Shown one piece after another: positions 16,909-24,707 of a stretch of DNA of 64,000 bases. The notes under the pieces were generated by a model that saw nothing but the letters and a program-made list of their open reading frames with translations, searched no databases and was not told where the DNA came from. The first letter of the stretch is position 1; every line of letters begins with the position of its first letter. The DNA comes from an uncultured Lachnospiraceae bacterium (GTDB lineage Bacteria > Bacillota > Clostridia > Lachnospirales > Lachnospiraceae). The DNA is taken from contig CAJUFE010000002.1 of assembly GCA_910585635.1 (NCBI GenBank), forward strand, positions 104,421 through 168,420, written 5' to 3'. The position numbers were made by a program, and so were the translations under genes.

Positions 16909-17271
16909 CTAGACCCCCCGTCTCTCCAGCCATGCCGTAAAAAGACAGCCAGCGCTGTAGCAGGCGATATCCTTCAGGTCGAAGGTGGATCCCAGGATGA
17001 TCCTGGCCGTCGGGATATGCTCCAGCCCCAAAAGAGAAGCCAGACGGAGATATTGGCTGCATTCCACCCCGGCGGCAAAAAGGAAGATCCACAGGGAAAG
17101 GTGTCTCACTCCCCGGGGGAAGATCATGCGCACAAAAAAGTACAGAAGGACCGTCACCAGCATATCCCCCACATAGGGCCGGATAAAACGATCACGGACA
17201 TAGAGGGCGATCAAACATTCGACCCCCAGCAGCAGGACAAAGACCCCCGCGTACCATAAGCGTTTTTTCAT
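16909..17271 (-). CDS. DUF2809 membrane protein
   Basis: The 120-residue protein has about four hydrophobic segments and the DUF2809 signatures RDRFIRPYVGDMLVTVLLY (with the conserved RPYVGD), a mid Glu-Cys-Ser-Gln (VECSQYL) and a late GSTFDLKDIACYSAG. Function is unknown. It has its own ATG after a purine-rich site and lies downstream of cbiJE on the same strand by 33 bases, so it may be co-transcribed, but nothing links it to cobalamin. Confidence 0.75.
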   Translation of the reverse strand: MKKRLWYAGVFVLLLGVECLIALYVRDRFIRPYVGDMLVTVLLYFFVRMIFPRGVRHLSLWIFLFAAGVECSQYLRLASLLGLEHIPTARIILGSTFDLKDIACYSAGCLFTAWLERRGV

Positions 17272-17304
17272 CTGACTGCCCCTTTCTCATTAATGCCTTT
17301 TCCC

Positions 17305-19125
17305 TTAAGGCCGCTCTCCCTCCAGGATGACCCACGCCACGGAAAGCCTGTGGATCTTCGCGTCCATCAGCTCCCCCGGCGTACCGGAGATGACCGTCTC
17401 ATCCGGGTAGGACAGCCGCTGACCCACCCAGATCTTGGCCTGGTCCCAGCCTTCCTGGATCAGCTTTCGACAGACCGCGGATAGCCCGGCGGGTCCGTCC
17501 AGCAGGAGGGACCACTCCTTTTTGCTGGACAGCTCCCAGGCCTCTGGTACTCCCCGCCCATGGAGGCTCATGATCCCCACCTCCTCCCAGCTTTTGCCCA
17601 GTCTGGCCGCCAGGTAGGTCATGGAGGAGATCCCCGGTATCCTGCGGCAGATGAACGGCTCCGGCTCCCGGGCCGCCAGCTCCTCCAGCCTTTTGGCCCC
17701 GCTGTAAAATCCTACATCGCCGGAATACACAGCCAGAGGCCTCTCCACCTTGGGATGGGCCCCCAGCCAGGCCAGCATCTCTTCCGGGCGGTACGTGATA
17801 CAGGAGGCCTTTTCTCCCACAGGGACCACTCTTGATCCTCCCGCCCCGTTTTCACCCGCCCAGAGCGCACCAGGCCATCCGGCCTCCAGCTCCTTTAGCA
17901 TAGCCATACAGCTCTCCACCATCCTGGATGCCCCCAGGATCGCGTCGCAGCCCAAAAGCGCCCGGAGGCCTCCGATGGTCATCTGCTCCAGGCCCCCGGT
18001 CCCGATCCCCAGCAGGACGATCTTTCGTGCAGGTCTCCGACCATCCTGCCCTGGCAGGATGGTCCCGCCTTCCGGCTCTCTGCTATCTGGTGTCCCGCCT
18101 CCCGGCTCTCTGCTATCTGGTGTCCCGCCTCCCGGCCCTCTGCTATCTGGTGTCCCGCCTTCCGGCCCTCTGCCGTCTGGTGTCCCACCTCCTGTCTCTC
18201 TGCCATCTGGTGTCCCGCCTTCTGCCTTTCTGTCCGCTGGTCCCTTACCATATACATCCTTGATCCAGGCCGTCAGCGCCTCCAGGTCCTCCCCCTGCTC
18301 CCCGCTCTCCTCAGGCCTCCTGACCACGATCACCTGGCAGCCCAGCTTTAAGGCGGCCTCCAGCTTCTCCTGAAAGCCCCCGGCCCGGCCAGACCTTTTG
18401 GTGACCAGATAGGAGGCGTCCGCGGCCTGGAGCATGGCAAGGTTCATAGCATACGAAAAGGGCCCCTGCATCGCCATGATATGGCGGCCATTAAGCCCGA
18501 TACGCCTGCAAGCCGCGATCCCCTCTGCCGAAGGAAGGACACGGGCATAGAGCCTTTCTGCCGCCCCGGCGATCCTTGCAAAATGAAAAAGCTCCTTGCT
18601 CCCGGTGGCGATCAGCGCCTTTCGTTCCTGGTGGGCCGCCATTTCCTTCTCCAGAAAAAGGGCAGCCTCCTCCACCGAGGGGACCCAGCAGATCCTCTCA
18701 TCCTCGCGGCCAGGGTCTGCCGGTCCATGGCCATTCTGCTCTTCCATGCCGCCGTTCTGCCCTGCTATGCCGCCGTTTTGTTCTGCCGTGCCGCCGTCTG
18801 CTCCCGTCCCGGTCCCCTCTCTGACCAGCCGGTGATAGGAGGCCCCGCTCCTTGCACAGGCCTTCCTGATATTATCGGACGCCTCCCTGGCATACGGGTG
18901 GGTAGCATCGATCACATCGGTCAGCCCATTATCCTCCATCCACCGGGTCATCGTCTCCTCATCCATACGCCCCGTGTGAACGGTCAAAAAGGGACTTTCT
19001 CCCAAAAGTCCCCGCCCATACTCTGTGGCCACCGACACCAGGGCCGGGATCCTGCACGCCGTGCAGGTCTCTGCCAGCAAACGTCCTTCCGTAGTGCCTC
19101 CGAATATGCCAAGCTTTCTATCCAT
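17305..19125 (-). CDS. cbiJE: Precorrin-6A reductase / precorrin-6Y C5,15-methyltransferase fusion
   Basis: The 606-residue fusion catalyses two steps of corrin ring synthesis. Residues 1-290 are CbiJ/CobK (LGIFGGTTEGRLLAE; DVIDATHPYA), which reduces precorrin-6A. Residues about 358-606 are CbiE (LLGIGTGGLEQMT; YSGDVGFYSGA; IPGISSMTYLAARLG), which methylates the ring. The CbiT decarboxylase that often follows CbiE is absent here. Two in-frame repeat blocks occur: Asn/Gly/Glu units at about 103-130, and about six GGTPDGRxP-type 10-residue units at 295-355 as the interdomain linker. GGGGGGC precedes the ATG at 19125. Confidence 0.88.
   Translation of the reverse strand: MDRKLGIFGGTTEGRLLAETCTACRIPALVSVATEYGRGLLGESPFLTVHTGRMDEETMTRWMEDNGLTDVIDATHPYAREASDNIRKACARSGASYHRLVREGTGTGADGGTAEQNGGIAGQNGGMEEQNGHGPADPGREDERICWVPSVEEAALFLEKEMAAHQERKALIATGSKELFHFARIAGAAERLYARVLPSAEGIAACRRIGLNGRHIMAMQGPFSYAMNLAMLQAADASYLVTKRSGRAGGFQEKLEAALKLGCQVIVVRRPEESGEQGEDLEALTAWIKDVYGKGPADRKAEGGTPDGRETGGGTPDGRGPEGGTPDSRGPGGGTPDSREPGGGTPDSREPEGGTILPGQDGRRPARKIVLLGIGTGGLEQMTIGGLRALLGCDAILGASRMVESCMAMLKELEAGWPGALWAGENGAGGSRVVPVGEKASCITYRPEEMLAWLGAHPKVERPLAVYSGDVGFYSGAKRLEELAAREPEPFICRRIPGISSMTYLAARLGKSWEEVGIMSLHGRGVPEAWELSSKKEWSLLLDGPAGLSAVCRKLIQEGWDQAKIWVGQRLSYPDETVISGTPGELMDAKIHRLSVAWVILEGERP
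18061..18240. repeat. 30-base in-frame tandem repeat linking CbiJ and CbiE
   Basis: About six units encode GGTPDGREPG-like decapeptides. The units differ mainly at the third and eighth to tenth codons. Confidence 0.8.
18735..18815. repeat. Short in-frame repeat inside CbiJ
   Basis: Units of about 18-21 bases encode EQNGGIAGQNGGMEEQNG, interrupting the CbiJ fold near residue 115. Confidence 0.65.
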
Positions 19126-19153
19126 CCGGCTGCCCCCCATTGTCCATCGGATC

Positions 19154-19182
19154 GTAACAGTCCAGATCCCCTGGACCGTTAC
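19154..19182. promoter_or_regulatory. Inverted repeat upstream of cbiJE
   Basis: GTAACaGTCCAG faces CTGGACcGTTAC across five bases. The left arm GTAACAGTCCAG recurs at 20017-20028 in the cbiH leader. It may be a shared control element of the corrin genes or a hairpin. Confidence 0.35.
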
Positions 19183-19223
19183 GGCATCCAGTCCACATAC
19201 CCATCTACCCATCGCCCACGGTC

Positions 19224-19916
19224 TCACCGCGTTCGGAGCCACGGTGCCAGCAGGCCAGCCAGAGGGATCCATGTGCCCAGCACGCAAAAGAAGACGGATA
19301 TACGCCGGACCACCTTCTGCTCCCGAGGCACCAGGATCTTTTCTGGCTGTCCTGGGATATGATACAGCTTCACCCGCTCCCCTTCTTTTACCGGGCTGGA
19401 ATTGTGTCCGGTGGGGGATACGATCCGATACATGATCCCTTCCGCGTAGAATTTATAGACCGGCCTGTAGACGATGCTGTTATCCACGCCTCTTCCAGGC
19501 TCGATCGACACCACCGTTGCCTGGGCCTGGGCAGTGGCCACCCTCCGCTTTTTCCACAAAAGATAGCGCATGACCATCCCGGCATAAAAGAAGAGCAGCC
19601 CCATGGCCACGGGCCACAGATCAAAGACAGACCGTTCCCCCTGCCGCTCCCTGCACTGGATCAAGATCACACACCCGGCAAACAGGCAGAAGACCGTCCA
19701 GAACAGCATCAAAAAAAGCCAGATCCTCCCGCACTGCATCGGCATCTGGATCTCCTTCAAAAGCCGCAAGAGCGTGCCAAAGGACAGCTCCTCGGTCCGC
19801 TCCTCCTCCATCTGTCTCTGCACGAGACGCGCAAGGAGCACCAGATAAAGTGCCAGCGCACAGCCAAATGAGATGGCCAGTACACCGGCGGCCAGCCGTA
19901 CATATGGATCCTTCAT
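19224..19916 (-). CDS. DUF3592-like membrane protein
   Basis: The 230-residue protein has hydrophobic segments at about 8-30, 62-88, 95-115 and 205-225 and, between the third and fourth, a DUF3592-like extracytoplasmic domain (ATVVSIEPGRG, VYRPVYKFYAEG, GERVKLYHIPGQPEKILVPRE). Function is unknown. The N-terminal ATG follows a purine-rich site. It separates cbiJE from the divergent cbiH gene, and nothing connects it to corrin synthesis. Confidence 0.65.
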   Translation of the reverse strand: MKDPYVRLAAGVLAISFGCALALYLVLLARLVQRQMEEERTEELSFGTLLRLLKEIQMPMQCGRIWLFLMLFWTVFCLFAGCVILIQCRERQGERSVFDLWPVAMGLLFFYAGMVMRYLLWKKRRVATAQAQATVVSIEPGRGVDNSIVYRPVYKFYAEGIMYRIVSPTGHNSSPVKEGERVKLYHIPGQPEKILVPREQKVVRRISVFFCVLGTWIPLAGLLAPWLRTR

Positions 19917-19985
19917 GATAGCGCCGCTCCCCTTTCTTTCGTGAACATTATAGCACAGGATCTGGCCTGAGTCATTTTCTTTTTA

Positions 19986-20015
19986 TTGCATCCCCCCTGC
20001 TTTTTGCGCTATACT
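19986..20015 (+). promoter_or_regulatory. Promoter of cbiH
   Basis: TTGCAT, an 18-base spacer and TATACT lie about 140 bases upstream of the cbiH start. Confidence 0.5.
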
Positions 20016-20154
20016 GGTAACAGTCCAGGCATTCTGTACGATCGTAACCGTTCCGTGTATCTGAACGGTTACGTACGATCACCAAGGCTGACCCAGACTG
20101 CCTGGCAAGCCCTTTATGGATACGCTATCTACAGCCCACAGAAAGGAGCTTTCT
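20016..20154 (+). promoter_or_regulatory. Structured 5' leader of cbiH
   Basis: CCAGGCA (20025-20031) can pair with TGCCTGG (20099-20105), enclosing a strong hairpin GTAACCGTTC (20044-20053) with GAACGGTTAC (20063-20072). GTACGATC flanks the inner stem on both sides. The consensus B12 box of cobalamin riboswitches is absent. It could be an uncharacterised regulatory RNA, or the inverted repeats could be protein sites. Confidence 0.4.
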
Positions 20155-20901
20155 ATGAACGACCTATATGTCGTCGGCATCGGCCCCGGCGCTTATGAAC
20201 AGATGACCCTGGAGGCGATCCGGGTCTTGGAAAGCTGTCAGGCGATCGTCGGCTACACGGTCTACATCGACTTGATCCGGGAGCATTTCCCAGGGAAAGC
20301 CTATATCACCACCCCGATGCGCCAGGAGGAGGCCCGCTGCCGGATGGCCTTAGAAAAAGCGGCGGCAGGCTGCTCCACGGCTCTGGTCTGCAGCGGCGAC
20401 AGCGGCGTGTACGGCATGGCCGGACTGGTATTGGAGCTTTTACCAGACTATCCTGACGTCCATGTATCGGTCATCCCCGGTGTGACGGCCGCCTTAGCCG
20501 GCGGCGCTCTTTTAGGGGCCCCGCTGTCCCATGACCTCGCCCTGATCAGCTTGAGCGATCTTCTGACCCCCATGGAAAAGATCCGGACCAGACTACAGGC
20601 CGCAGCCGACGCCGACTTTGTGATCTGCCTCTACAACCCTTCCAGCAAAAAAAGAAAGGGCCATCTGAAGATGGCCTGTGAGATCCTGCTGCGCTGCCGA
20701 TCTAAGGATACCGTCTGCGGGATCGTGAAAAACATCAGCCGGGAAGGCCAGGAACTGGAGCTCCTCACACTGGGCGACTTAGCGGAGACAGAGGTGGACA
20801 TGTCCACCACCGTTTTTATCGGAAATGCCCAGACCAAGAAGATCGGCCCCTACATGGTGACCCCCAGAGGCTATACGGTCATGCTACATGGCGAAATGTA
20901 G
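20155..20901 (+). CDS. cbiH: Precorrin-3B C17-methyltransferase
   Basis: The 248-residue SAM-dependent tetrapyrrole methylase makes the ring-contracting C17 methylation. Family landmarks are VVGIGPGAYEQMTLEA at the N-terminus, LVCSGDSGVYGMAG in the middle, VIPGVTAALAGGALLGAPL and CLYNPSSKKRKGHL. I start at the ATG at 20155, which has GAAAGGAGC eight bases upstream; the open frame begins 13 codons earlier without a site. It is the only corrin gene here on the plus strand, and it ends before a palindromic element shared with the end of cbiF. Confidence 0.93.
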   Translation: MNDLYVVGIGPGAYEQMTLEAIRVLESCQAIVGYTVYIDLIREHFPGKAYITTPMRQEEARCRMALEKAAAGCSTALVCSGDSGVYGMAGLVLELLPDYPDVHVSVIPGVTAALAGGALLGAPLSHDLALISLSDLLTPMEKIRTRLQAAADADFVICLYNPSSKKRKGHLKMACEILLRCRSKDTVCGIVKNISREGQELELLTLGDLAETEVDMSTTVFIGNAQTKKIGPYMVTPRGYTVMLHGEM

Positions 20902-20916
20902 GCCAGACCACACGCT

Positions 20917-20982
20917 CTAGTGTACTGTCTCGTTCACTTTCAGACAAGGCATTTTCGAAATGTGGACAAGACAGTACACTAG
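20917..20982. mobile_element. 66-base CTAG-ended palindromic element (MITE-like)
   Basis: CTAGTGTACTGTCT (20917-20930) and AGACAGTACACTAG (20969-20982) are perfect inverted ends, and pairing continues inward with mismatches. It lies between the convergent cbiH and cbiF ends and supplies the TAG stop codon of cbiF. It may act as a transcription stop for both. No transposase is present. Confidence 0.6.
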
Positions 20983-21737
20983 TACTCTGCCTTCCGGAAC
21001 CCGGTGTCAAAGCCAGGGTCATAGAGCTTAGACCGGACGTAGCCCTCCTGGGCCACCGCGGCCCCCACGATGATCAGAGCGGTCTTCGTGATGCCCTCCC
21101 TCTCCCCTGTAGCCGCCAGCTGGCCCACCGTGCAACGGCACAGCTTTTCCTCCGGCCAGGTGGCCTTATACACGATCGCCGCCGGCGTGCCGCTGGCATA
21201 TCCGCCGGCCAGCAGCTCTTTTTCCAGATCCTTTAAGAGTCCGGCGCTCAAGAAGATCACCATGGTGGCCTGATGGGCCGCAAAAGAGCGGATGCTCTCC
21301 CGGTCCGGCACCTTGGTCCGCCCTTCCATCCTGGTCAGGACCACGCTCTGGGAGATGCCCGGAAGGGTATATTCCATCTTGAGGGAAGCCGCCGCGCCGC
21401 AAAAGGAGCTGACGCCGGGACAGACCTCATAGGGGATCTTCCTGGCCTTCAGCGCATCCATCTGCTCCCGGACCGCCCCGTACAGGCAGGGGTCCCCCGT
21501 ATGCAGGCGCACCGTCATGAGCCCCTTTTCCTCTGCCTGTACGATCGCCCAGACCACCTCTTCCAAGGTCATCTTGGCGCTGTCAAGGATCTGGCAGCCC
21601 GCCTTTGTCTCTTTTAACAGACCAGGGTTCACTAGGGACCCTGCATAGATCACCACATCCGCCTGCTGCAGGAGCCTTAAGCCCCGCACCGTGATCAGAT
21701 CCTCCGCCCCCGGGCCTGCACCTACGATATGTACCAT
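20979..21737 (-). CDS. cbiF: Precorrin-4 C11-methyltransferase
   Basis: The 252-residue SAM-dependent methylase (CbiF/CobM) methylates C11 of the corrin precursor. Landmarks are VHIVGAGPGAEDLITVRG, VIYAGSLVNPGLL, LHTGDPCLYGAVREQ and CPGVSSFCGAAASL. GAAAGGAAAGAGG precedes the ATG. The TAG stop lies in the terminal CTAG of a palindromic element, so insertion of that element may have reset the C-terminus. The gene follows cbiL with a 168-base gap that shows no other gene. Confidence 0.93.
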   Translation of the reverse strand: MVHIVGAGPGAEDLITVRGLRLLQQADVVIYAGSLVNPGLLKETKAGCQILDSAKMTLEEVVWAIVQAEEKGLMTVRLHTGDPCLYGAVREQMDALKARKIPYEVCPGVSSFCGAAASLKMEYTLPGISQSVVLTRMEGRTKVPDRESIRSFAAHQATMVIFLSAGLLKDLEKELLAGGYASGTPAAIVYKATWPEEKLCRCTVGQLAATGEREGITKTALIIVGAAVAQEGYVRSKLYDPGFDTGFRKAEY

Positions 21738-21905
21738 ATCCTCTTTCCTTTCTGCAGCGTTCCCTATCCCGACCCCAGCCGCAGTCCATATCCTGTTCCT
21801 GTCACACGCCTGCCGCCATCTCTGGCCCCCGCTGCTGCACTGGTCCCCGCCTGCTCCGCCTCTGGGATCCTTCGCTGCCTCTTCACCTCTGCCCCGCTCC
21901 GTCTG

Positions 21906-22589
21906 TCATGGATCCACGATAAAGATCGAATAGTATCCGGCATCCGCCTCGATCTCCTCCGCCGTCCGGTACACTCTTTCGCCTTCCATCCCGCAGCGCT
22001 GTACGCCGCAGGCGGTCAGCCCATGATCGTGCAGCAGCGCCTTTACCTCCTGGAGCCTTTTCCCTGCCTTCATCAGCACCTTGACGCCGGACAGCCTTAA
22101 CCCTTCCTCCACCGGGTAGGAGGCCGGGAGCACATGGAGCTCCTCCTCCCCGCTGACCAGCGCCCGGTCCAGTCTGGCCGCCGCCGCGCAGAAGGAGGGA
22201 ACGCCGCTCACCAGTTCTCCCTCTGCCCCCGCCTCCCGCACCAGCTGGTACAGATACCAGCCCGTAGAATAGATGGTCACGTCCCCCAAGGTCAAAAAGG
22301 CCACAGCCTTTCCCTCCTCCAGACAACAGAGGATCCTCTCCGCCCCCGCCCGGTGGCTCTGGGCCATCTGCGCCTTGTCCTTTGTCATAGGCATGGGGAC
22401 CGGCAGGCTCTCCTTCCCTTCGATCTCCGGCACCGCACTTCTTGCGATCTGATAAGCGGTACAGGCCTCCTTCTCCCTTCCCGGGAAAGCGATCACATCC
22501 GCCTCCCGGATCACCCGCACAGCCTTCAATGTCATCAGCTCCGGGTCGCCCGGCCCCACACTGACGCCGTAAAACCTGCCTTTTTCCAT
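21906..22589 (-). CDS. cbiL: Precorrin-2 C20-methyltransferase
   Basis: The 227-residue CbiL/CobI enzyme adds the C20 methyl group, the first dedicated step of this branch. Landmarks are FYGVSVGPGDPELMTLKAV, IAFPGREKEA, FLTLGDVTIYSTGWYLY and LVSGVPSFCAAAARLD. GGGAGATAA lies before the ATG. It is preceded on the same strand by an unrelated 129-residue gene that splits it from cbiD. Confidence 0.93.
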   Translation of the reverse strand: MEKGRFYGVSVGPGDPELMTLKAVRVIREADVIAFPGREKEACTAYQIARSAVPEIEGKESLPVPMPMTKDKAQMAQSHRAGAERILCCLEEGKAVAFLTLGDVTIYSTGWYLYQLVREAGAEGELVSGVPSFCAAAARLDRALVSGEEELHVLPASYPVEEGLRLSGVKVLMKAGKRLQEVKALLHDHGLTACGVQRCGMEGERVYRTAEEIEADAGYYSIFIVDP

Positions 22590-22676
22590 TTATCTCCCTG
22601 CCCCTTTCTTTTGTGACTGTCCAGACTGCCTGGAGGATCGATCTCTTTTTCGGTCAAAACCGATCCCAGCCTGTGA

Positions 22677-23066
22677 TCATCCATGATATGGACACTTTTG
22701 GCCGCCCACATATCCGTATCCCACATCAAATATCGCTGCATTGAGCTCTGCCTCTATACCTACTTGAAAGATCTCCATTTTTTCTGCATCGATCCACAGG
22801 ACTCCCTTCTCTTCTTGATCTTCATCATGCCATGTGCTGTAGAAAATATATCTTGTCCCTTTATCGCTGCCAGAAAGGACTTCATATCGGCTTATATCTC
22901 CGTATACAGCATGTGTAGATACGATCCTTTCGACATTTTCGAAGATCAATACGAATTTTCTTGCATCCCACGTTTGAAAGGACACTTTTACTTGACCGAC
23001 CCCTATCAATATACTTTCTATATGTCCGTCCTCTGCCGGAAAATGCTCCTTCTTTTCTATCATCAT
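22677..23066 (-). CDS. Hypothetical 129-residue protein inside the corrin cluster
   Basis: I do not recognise this family. The protein is soluble, acidic and probably beta-rich (VKVSFQTWDARKFVLIFE; GTRYIFYSTWHDEDQE; WIDAEKMEIFQVGIEAEL) with no signal peptide or membrane segment. GAGAGGGGTC precedes the double ATG. Its DNA is clearly more AT-rich than the flanking cob genes and uses codons they avoid, so it probably entered later. Size and isolation resemble orphan immunity-type proteins, but that is only a guess. Confidence 0.6.
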   Translation of the reverse strand: MMIEKKEHFPAEDGHIESILIGVGQVKVSFQTWDARKFVLIFENVERIVSTHAVYGDISRYEVLSGSDKGTRYIFYSTWHDEDQEEKGVLWIDAEKMEIFQVGIEAELNAAIFDVGYGYVGGQKCPYHG

Positions 23067-23078
23067 GACCCCTCTCGC

Positions 23079-24587
23079 TCATACAGCGGTCCCCGACAGC
23101 TCCTGCACCATCCGCGCCGCCCCCGGCGTCATGCCCAGCACACCCCGGTCATTGGTGAACAGCAGAGCCTCGATCTTGAGACTCCCCCTTGCCCGGCAGG
23201 TCAGATGATGATCGATCCGCTCCATGGCCATAGCCATCACGGCCTCCCGCAGGCCCTGTGCCTCCTCCAACACCGCCAAAGCTCCATCCACGGTGACGCA
23301 GTCTAAGATCCGCCGGACCTTCTCCCGGTCCGCGCCGCAGGCCGCGCCGTAAGCTGCCAGACACTCCATCCGCCCGTCTGCCATGGAGGAATGGGTGTTC
23401 ATCACACCGGCCGCCACCTTTAAGAGCTTTCCGGCGTGGCCCACCAGCAGCACACGCTCCACACCGGCCGCCGCCGCCATGTCGATCGCGGCCCCGATAT
23501 GATTGCTGCATTTCACACCGGCCGCCATGGACAGGCCCAGATGGTCCGCCGCAAAGCGCTCCCCGTAATTGCCCGGGGTCAGCAGCAAGATCTGCTTCCT
23601 GCCCTGCCCCTCCAGCGCCTTCTGCCGGATCTCCAGGCGGATCGTCTCCAAAAGGGCCGTCTCACTCATCGGCTCCACGATCCCGCTGGTCCCCAGGACA
23701 GACAGCCCGCCCACGATCCCTAATCTGGGGTTAAAGGTCTGCTCCGCCAGCCGCTCCCCCTCCGGGATCTCGACGGTCAGATAGACCGGGCCGGATACAA
23801 AGCATCTGCGGCAGACCGATGCCACCTGCTCAAAGATCATCCTGCGAGGTACCGGGTTGATCGCCCACATGCCCACAGGGCAGCTGAGCCCCTCCTTCGT
23901 GACGGTCCCGATCCCCTTTCCGCCCCGCAGATATAAGGAAAAAGGGTCCCGGCTCTCCGTTCCTTCCAGATATGTATACCACCGCCCGCTCACAGGAGAT
24001 CCTGACAGCCCACCTGCCGGACCGGTCCCCCCGGCACAGTCCAGTCCTTCCACCGGCTCAGCCACCTCGGCGCGTTCCTTCCCTTCCACCAGCTCAGCCA
24101 CCTCGGCGCGTTCCTGCCCTTCCACCGGCTCAGCCATCTCGGCGCGTTCCTGCCCTTCCACCGGCTCAGCCATCTCGGCGCGTTCCTGCCCTTCCACCGG
24201 CTCAGCACAGTCCAGCCGTTTTGCCAATGTGGGCCTTTCTGCACAGCTCATCCCTTCCGTCGCCCCGGATCTGTCCGGCTGCCCGACGGTGACCCGCACC
24301 AAGACGCCGTCCGTCACATCCGGATCGTCCCCGGCATCCTTGATCACCCCGCAGCTTGCAAAGCCCTCTCCCGCCTCCGCCTCCGCGATCTTGATCCGCA
24401 GAGGGATCCCCTTTGGTGGCGTCAGGCACACTTCGGCCAATACCTCTCCCTCAAACAGCAAGGCAGCCGCCGCCAATGCCGCCGCTGCGGCGCAGGTCCC
24501 GGTGGTAAACCCATATCTCGTCCTTTTTCCATCCTCTTTTCCGTCCTCTGTACGCTGCATCTCCTCATCCTCATCCCAAGACGCCAT
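23079..24587 (-). CDS. cbiD: Cobalt-precorrin-5B C1-methyltransferase with repeat insertion
   Basis: CbiD methylates C1 in the anaerobic pathway. The N-terminal signature YGFTTGTCAAAAALAA and later NPVPRRMIFEQV, GTSGIVEPMSE, LLLTPGNYGERFA and VLLVGHAGKLLKVAAGV identify it. At 502 residues it is about 130 longer than typical CbiD, mostly because of about five EPVEGQERAEMA-type 12-residue repeats at about 125-179 plus linkers. The start is uncertain: the ATG at 24587 has GGAGG only three bases away, while 24560 (MQRTED) follows GAGGATGAGGAG. Presence of CbiD and CbiG marks the oxygen-independent route. Confidence 0.9.
   Translation of the reverse strand: MASWDEDEEMQRTEDGKEDGKRTRYGFTTGTCAAAAALAAAALLFEGEVLAEVCLTPPKGIPLRIKIAEAEAGEGFASCGVIKDAGDDPDVTDGVLVRVTVGQPDRSGATEGMSCAERPTLAKRLDCAEPVEGQERAEMAEPVEGQERAEMAEPVEGQERAEVAELVEGKERAEVAEPVEGLDCAGGTGPAGGLSGSPVSGRWYTYLEGTESRDPFSLYLRGGKGIGTVTKEGLSCPVGMWAINPVPRRMIFEQVASVCRRCFVSGPVYLTVEIPEGERLAEQTFNPRLGIVGGLSVLGTSGIVEPMSETALLETIRLEIRQKALEGQGRKQILLLTPGNYGERFAADHLGLSMAAGVKCSNHIGAAIDMAAAAGVERVLLVGHAGKLLKVAAGVMNTHSSMADGRMECLAAYGAACGADREKVRRILDCVTVDGALAVLEEAQGLREAVMAMAMERIDHHLTCRARGSLKIEALLFTNDRGVLGMTPGAARMVQELSGTAV
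24049..24212. repeat. 36-base in-frame tandem repeat in cbiD
   Basis: About five units encode EPVEGQERAEMA or close variants (VA for MA, LVEGK for PVEGQ). Confidence 0.8.
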
Positions 24588-24707
24588 GCGCCTCCATGAA
24601 ACGTCAGTGCGTGTCACCGCCAGACCGGCTGGCCTGACAGGTTTATCGGGCATCCCCCTGCACGTAAGCGGTCTGGCCGTACGGCTTCCCGGCCCTGTCC
24701 TACAGGA

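Noticed and set aside
20016..20154. Cobalamin riboswitch upstream of cbiH
   Set aside because: The conserved B12-box and the other core segments are not present; only generic inverted repeats are visible.
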